Assembly: GCA_029865885.1 (NCBI GenBank)
Contig: JARXAK010000141.1
Location: 1-35,091, forward strand
Source: Rhizobium sp.
Lineage (GTDB): Bacteria; Pseudomonadota; Alphaproteobacteria; Rhizobiales; Rhizobiaceae
DNA: 35,091 nt
Direction of reading: 5' to 3'
Below the pieces are notes generated by a model. That model worked only from the letters and a program-made list of their open reading frames with translations. It ran no database searches and was not told where the DNA came from. Shown one piece after another: positions 32,569-35,091 of the stretch. Position numbers and translations under genes: made by a program. How positions within the stretch are numbered: position 1 is the first letter of the stretch; every line of letters begins with the position of its first letter.

Positions 32569-33456
32569 TTACTTCAGAAAATCGTTGATGAGTTCTGCGG
32601 CCCGTTTCGGCTCTTCCCAGAACATGTTGTGACCGGCTCCCTGGAAGGTCTCGTATCTCGCTTTTGGAAAGGCCGCCTTCAACGCCGTCTGATGGCTGGC
32701 GTCAAAAAGCTGGTCCTGATCGCCCCACACTATCATCGTGGGTGCGGCGATGAGCGGGGAGATTTTAGAGAGGTCTCCGAGGGTCGTTCCCCAGAGCACT
32801 CCCTTCCACACATGAAGTGGGGCTTTGGCGCTCTCTTCGCGCTCCTGCTGGATGAATGTCTCGTCGACAGGATTGGGGTTCCAGTACCAGTCCATCATGA
32901 ACTTGCCGTTCGGATCGATCGGCGGAGCGAGGGGCATGATATTGTCCCACAGCCAGGTGCCAGGGCCGCCACCCGTGTTGACCGTCGAGGAGACCAGGAC
33001 AATCCTGTCGACCTTGTCAGGATGTTGGGCGGACAGGACCTGCGCGGTGATCGAGCCCAGGGAATGGCCGACCACATCGGCCTTCTCGATCTTCATCGCG
33101 TTGAGGAACAAATACACATCATTTGCCAGATCGGTATAGGCATAGCAGCACTCCGGCGCACTCGACTTGCCGTGTCCGCGCAGATCGATGGCATAGACAT
33201 GCCGATTGTTCAGATACGGCGCGACCAGCGACCAGCTCCGGCTGTTGTCTGTGTAGCCATGGATGAGGACGAGCGGTTCTCCACGGGTGTCCCCCATCTC
33301 GGAATAGGCGATTGACACTCCGTTTGGCAGATCGACGGTCTTTTTGGCCGCGGCCCATTCGGCTTGCGTGGGCACTGCGATCTGATCTGCCAACAGAGTT
33401 GCGGGAAAGGCGAACAGTCCGAATGTCAGTCCAAAAGAAACAAGAAATTTTTTCAT
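32569..33456 (-). CDS. Exported alpha/beta hydrolase
   Basis: This 295-residue alpha/beta-hydrolase starts at ATG 33456 with GGGGA five to six bases upstream; ATG 33468 sits on that site. A signal peptide (FLVSFGLTFGLFAFPATLLA) is cleaved near residue 22-23, so it is periplasmic. The oxyanion region is LIHGYTDNSRSW, the nucleophile is in VGHSLGS (S132), the acid is in WGDQDQLF (D246 or D248), and the His is in GAGHNMFWE (H276). The fold class includes esterases, haloperoxidases and dehalogenases, and substrate cannot be read. It is divergent from a TetR gene that likely controls it. Confidence 0.88.
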   Translation of the reverse strand: MKKFLVSFGLTFGLFAFPATLLADQIAVPTQAEWAAAKKTVDLPNGVSIAYSEMGDTRGEPLVLIHGYTDNSRSWSLVAPYLNNRHVYAIDLRGHGKSSAPECCYAYTDLANDVYLFLNAMKIEKADVVGHSLGSITAQVLSAQHPDKVDRIVLVSSTVNTGGGPGTWLWDNIMPLAPPIDPNGKFMMDWYWNPNPVDETFIQQEREESAKAPLHVWKGVLWGTTLGDLSKISPLIAAPTMIVWGDQDQLFDASHQTALKAAFPKARYETFQGAGHNMFWEEPKRAAELINDFLK

Positions 33457-33485
33457 AAGGTTCCCCATTTTTGCCGATTTGCTCG

Positions 33486-33520
33486 TGCGGTCGATTTATT
33501 GTCCCTGCGGTCAATGATTG
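33486..33520. promoter_or_regulatory. Direct repeats in the hydrolase/TetR intergenic region
   Basis: TGCGGTCGATTTATTG (33486-33501) and TGCGGTCAATGATTG (33506-33520) are similar and start exactly 20 bp apart, about two helical turns. A TTGACA sequence on the minus strand and TTGAGC-17-AATATA on the plus strand (33518-33546) lie beside them. They are candidate operator sites for the adjacent TetR protein. Confidence 0.4.
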
Positions 33521-33564
33521 AGCTGTCAGTTAGAATTGTCAATATAGATGCCAAAGGGGATCCC

Positions 33565-34170
33565 ATGGCGCTCACAAAGATTCGTGACATCAGAAGACTG
33601 GAACTAAGGCGTGCGGCTGTGGCCGTGATGCAGCGGGAAGGGGCCGCCGGCACCACCTTGGAAAAGGTCGCACAGGAAGCGGGTGCTTCAAAGGGTATCG
33701 TCCTGCACTACTTCCGCAACAAGCAGCATTTGTTTGAAGAAGCGATGCGAGAAGCCAATGCGGGGCTTCGCGAGCATGTCGCCTCAAAACTCAAGACAGC
33801 AGACACACCTTTTCAACGTATCTGGGTTGTCATCGAAGCCAATTTGGGAGAGCAGGTCTACAAGCAGCCAAACGGGCATGCATGGCTCTCGCTATGCGCC
33901 GAGGCGCCGCGTGAGCCGCAACTGGCGCGGCTTCAGAAGGCTTTCCATGCGCGCATGCATTCAAACCTCATGTCGGGGCTCGTTCTTCTCCTGCCCAGGC
34001 AGCAGGCAGAGCTCACCGCCCTCTCCATCTCCGCATTGATCGACGGCTTGTGGGTGAGGCTGGGCATCGGTGACCAGACGGTCAGTTCGGCAACGGCTCT
34101 TAAACTGGCATATGCCATGCTGGAAAACGCATTGCCGAAGGACGCAGTCGAAACATTCACCGAGAGCTGA
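33565..34170 (+). CDS. TetR family transcriptional regulator (BetI-like)
   Basis: This is a 201-residue repressor starting at ATG 33565 with a strong AGGGGA site. The N-terminal HTH (~8-55) reads RRLELRRAAVAVMQREGAAG, then TTLEKVAQEAGASKGIVLHYF, then RNKQHLFEEAM, typical of TetR. The C-terminal ligand domain resembles BetI/AcrR-like proteins (WLSLCAEAPREPQLARLQKAFHARMHSNL). It is transcribed away from the exported hydrolase with 108 bp between starts, the usual arrangement for local autoregulation. The inducer is unknown. Confidence 0.9.
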   Translation: MALTKIRDIRRLELRRAAVAVMQREGAAGTTLEKVAQEAGASKGIVLHYFRNKQHLFEEAMREANAGLREHVASKLKTADTPFQRIWVVIEANLGEQVYKQPNGHAWLSLCAEAPREPQLARLQKAFHARMHSNLMSGLVLLLPRQQAELTALSISALIDGLWVRLGIGDQTVSSATALKLAYAMLENALPKDAVETFTES

Positions 34171-34211
34171 TGCCCCTTTTGGGCAGCTTTCGGTCAAGTC
34201 GCTCCTTCATC

Positions 34212-34271
34212 GAAGGCATTCCCCAACCATTCAGACATGAAAAAAGCCTCCGCGCCCTGTCGGCGGGAGGC
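34212..34271. terminator. Terminator repeat, copy 2 (bidirectional)
   Basis: The same hairpin as at 32441-32466 lies at 34246-34271, flanked by AAAAAA on the left and CTTTCTT on the right. It can serve the leftward lipoprotein gene (stop 34293) and the rightward TetR gene (stop 34170). The shared segment again extends ~34 bp to the left of the hairpin. Confidence 0.75.
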
Positions 34272-34292
34272 TTTCTTGCGTGAAGGCGATCT

Positions 34293-34712
34293 TCAGTCTG
34301 CGGTGAGGAATTCCGCGCAGTAGCTCTTTCCGCCCGCCGTTCCGGGACGGTCGACGACGGTGCGGGCACCCCGGATGATATAGTCGGAGGAGACCGTCAG
34401 CTGGACTTCGCAGCGCAGATATTCCGTGCGCGCGCGTGTCAGCAGCTTGCCCTTCTTGCCATTGCCGAGGTCCTCGTAGGTCGCCGGTATGACACGGGTG
34501 TTGTAGCCGCCACGCCAGGTATAGAGCGTCGAGGAACCGGAGGCCGCGTCCGACACCGGCGGACCGAACTTGGCGAAGAAGGCGCCGGCCTGCTGGCCGT
34601 TCCAGCGTGCTTCGATTTCGTTTGTCGGCACGCCGCCCACCGTCGTGCAGCCGGCAGCGGCGAGGCAAAGCCCTGCGATCAGTCCCTTTGTGGTGCTTTT
34701 CAGCAAATTCAT
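34293..34712 (-). CDS. Small lipoprotein of unknown function
   Basis: This is a 139-residue protein starting at ATG 34712 with an AGGGA site ~10 bases upstream. A lipoprotein signal peptide ends in the lipobox LAAAGC (acylated C22). The mature part (ARWNGQQAGAFFAKFGPPVS...STLYTWRGGYN) resembles small SmpA/OmlA-like or unnamed rhizobial lipoproteins, with a later Cys pair (RCEVQL, YCAEF) that may form a disulphide. It is periplasmic-facing. The function is unknown. It is terminated by the adjacent repeat hairpin. Confidence 0.8.
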   Translation of the reverse strand: MNLLKSTTKGLIAGLCLAAAGCTTVGGVPTNEIEARWNGQQAGAFFAKFGPPVSDAASGSSTLYTWRGGYNTRVIPATYEDLGNGKKGKLLTRARTEYLRCEVQLTVSSDYIIRGARTVVDRPGTAGGKSYCAEFLTAD

Positions 34713-35050
34713 TGTCACTGTTCCCTTGAACCCCATAAAGGCCGTCGTCGGCGCCACGCCGGGCACGTCCAGCCCATATCTGCTTTACTGTGAAACCCGA
34801 TGAGGCGAAACCGCAGCAGCCCTCTGTGCTCTGCAATTTTTCTGCAGGTGACTTCCCCGCAACGCCGCCGCCGGACCTCCCTCTGTGCCGATCTGCGCGG
34901 CAGTGCAGGCAGCCCTGGCCGCAGAGTCATCCGGCAATAAATTCAAAGAGATGCGGCCGGCCGTCACGAAAACTTCAACTTTCTCGCCGCTTTTTTCGTT
35001 TCCATGCTTGTGCAACGAAAAACGCTGGTCTATAGAGGCGCCGCTGGTCA
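34713..35050. other. Intergenic region before tRNA-Pro
   Basis: These ~340 bp lie between the lipoprotein start and the tRNA. I see no coding frame I would support. They contain the promoter of the lipoprotein gene (not resolved) and, at the right end, a well-formed promoter for the tRNA. Confidence 0.5.
35008..35036 (+). promoter_or_regulatory. Promoter of tRNA-Pro
   Basis: TTGTGC (35008-35013), a 17-nt spacer and TATAGA (35031-35036) form a good sigma-70-type promoter ending 14 bp before the tRNA 5' end. Confidence 0.6.
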
Positions 35051-35091
35051 CGGAGTGTAGCGCAGTCTGGTAGCGCACCACGTTCGGGACG
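35051..35091 (+). tRNA. tRNA-Pro (CGG anticodon), 5' part
   Basis: The 5' acceptor strand CGGAGTG, D-arm GCGC...GCGC, anticodon stem CCACG and loop TTCGGGA (anticodon CGG) are all readable. The window ends two bases into the 3' half of the anticodon stem, so the rest is outside. Confidence 0.92.

Noticed and set aside
1-35091. CRISPR arrays, insertion sequences with transposase, rRNA genes
   Set aside because: No regularly spaced direct repeats, transposase motifs or rRNA sequence were seen on either strand.

Overview
The window looks like chromosomal or megaplasmid DNA of a Rhizobiaceae-type alphaproteobacterium (Rhizobium/Agrobacterium relatives). The evidence is its high GC content, a bcsABZK cellulose operon without bcsC, a rhizobial-type flagellin, alphaproteobacterial hypothetical proteins, and palindromic intergenic elements that sit in otherwise compact DNA. 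I made no database searches, so family names rest on motifs read in the translations.

Layout. Positions 1-155 hold the N-terminus of a leftward membrane protein (DUF1499-like). Positions 197-460 are a 264-bp palindromic element with 32-bp inverted ends. Next come a DUF4160/DUF2442 pair, a multi-pass membrane protein, a small unknown protein, a DJ-1/PfpI protein and tRNA-Gln(UUG). A GlxA-type AraC regulator (3705-4718) faces away from the cellulose operon bcsA-bcsB-bcsZ-bcsK (5244-12758) across a 525-bp AT-rich region that contains a perfect CtrA-type site.

The centre (12907-26904, all leftward) is an iron locus: FecI-type sigma factor, FecR, TonB receptor with a signalling (STN) domain, two NIS synthetases, an AMP ligase, a fused carrier/AsbE protein, then a binding protein, two permeases and an ATPase. 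The biosynthetic genes run in the order of Bacillus asbABCDE (petrobactin), but asbD and asbE are fused and no asbF (3-dehydroshikimate dehydratase) is present. The likely logic is as follows: the ferric siderophore binds the receptor, the STN domain signals to FecR, and FecI then activates transcription. Two copies of an identical promoter-like motif, TGAAAAA-N14-TCGTAT, precede fecR and the receptor gene, which supports this circuit.

The right part (27177-35091) holds a fatty acid desaturase with a PhnD-like protein, a PAS-like/LuxR regulator convergent with an unusually long orphan flagellin, and a small zinc-ribbon-like protein next to a second, short palindrome of the 197-460 family. These are followed by a divergent exported alpha/beta hydrolase and TetR regulator, a small lipoprotein, and the 5' part of tRNA-Pro(CGG) at the window edge. 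Two copies of a terminator-bearing repeat lie at 32408-32466 and 34212-34271.
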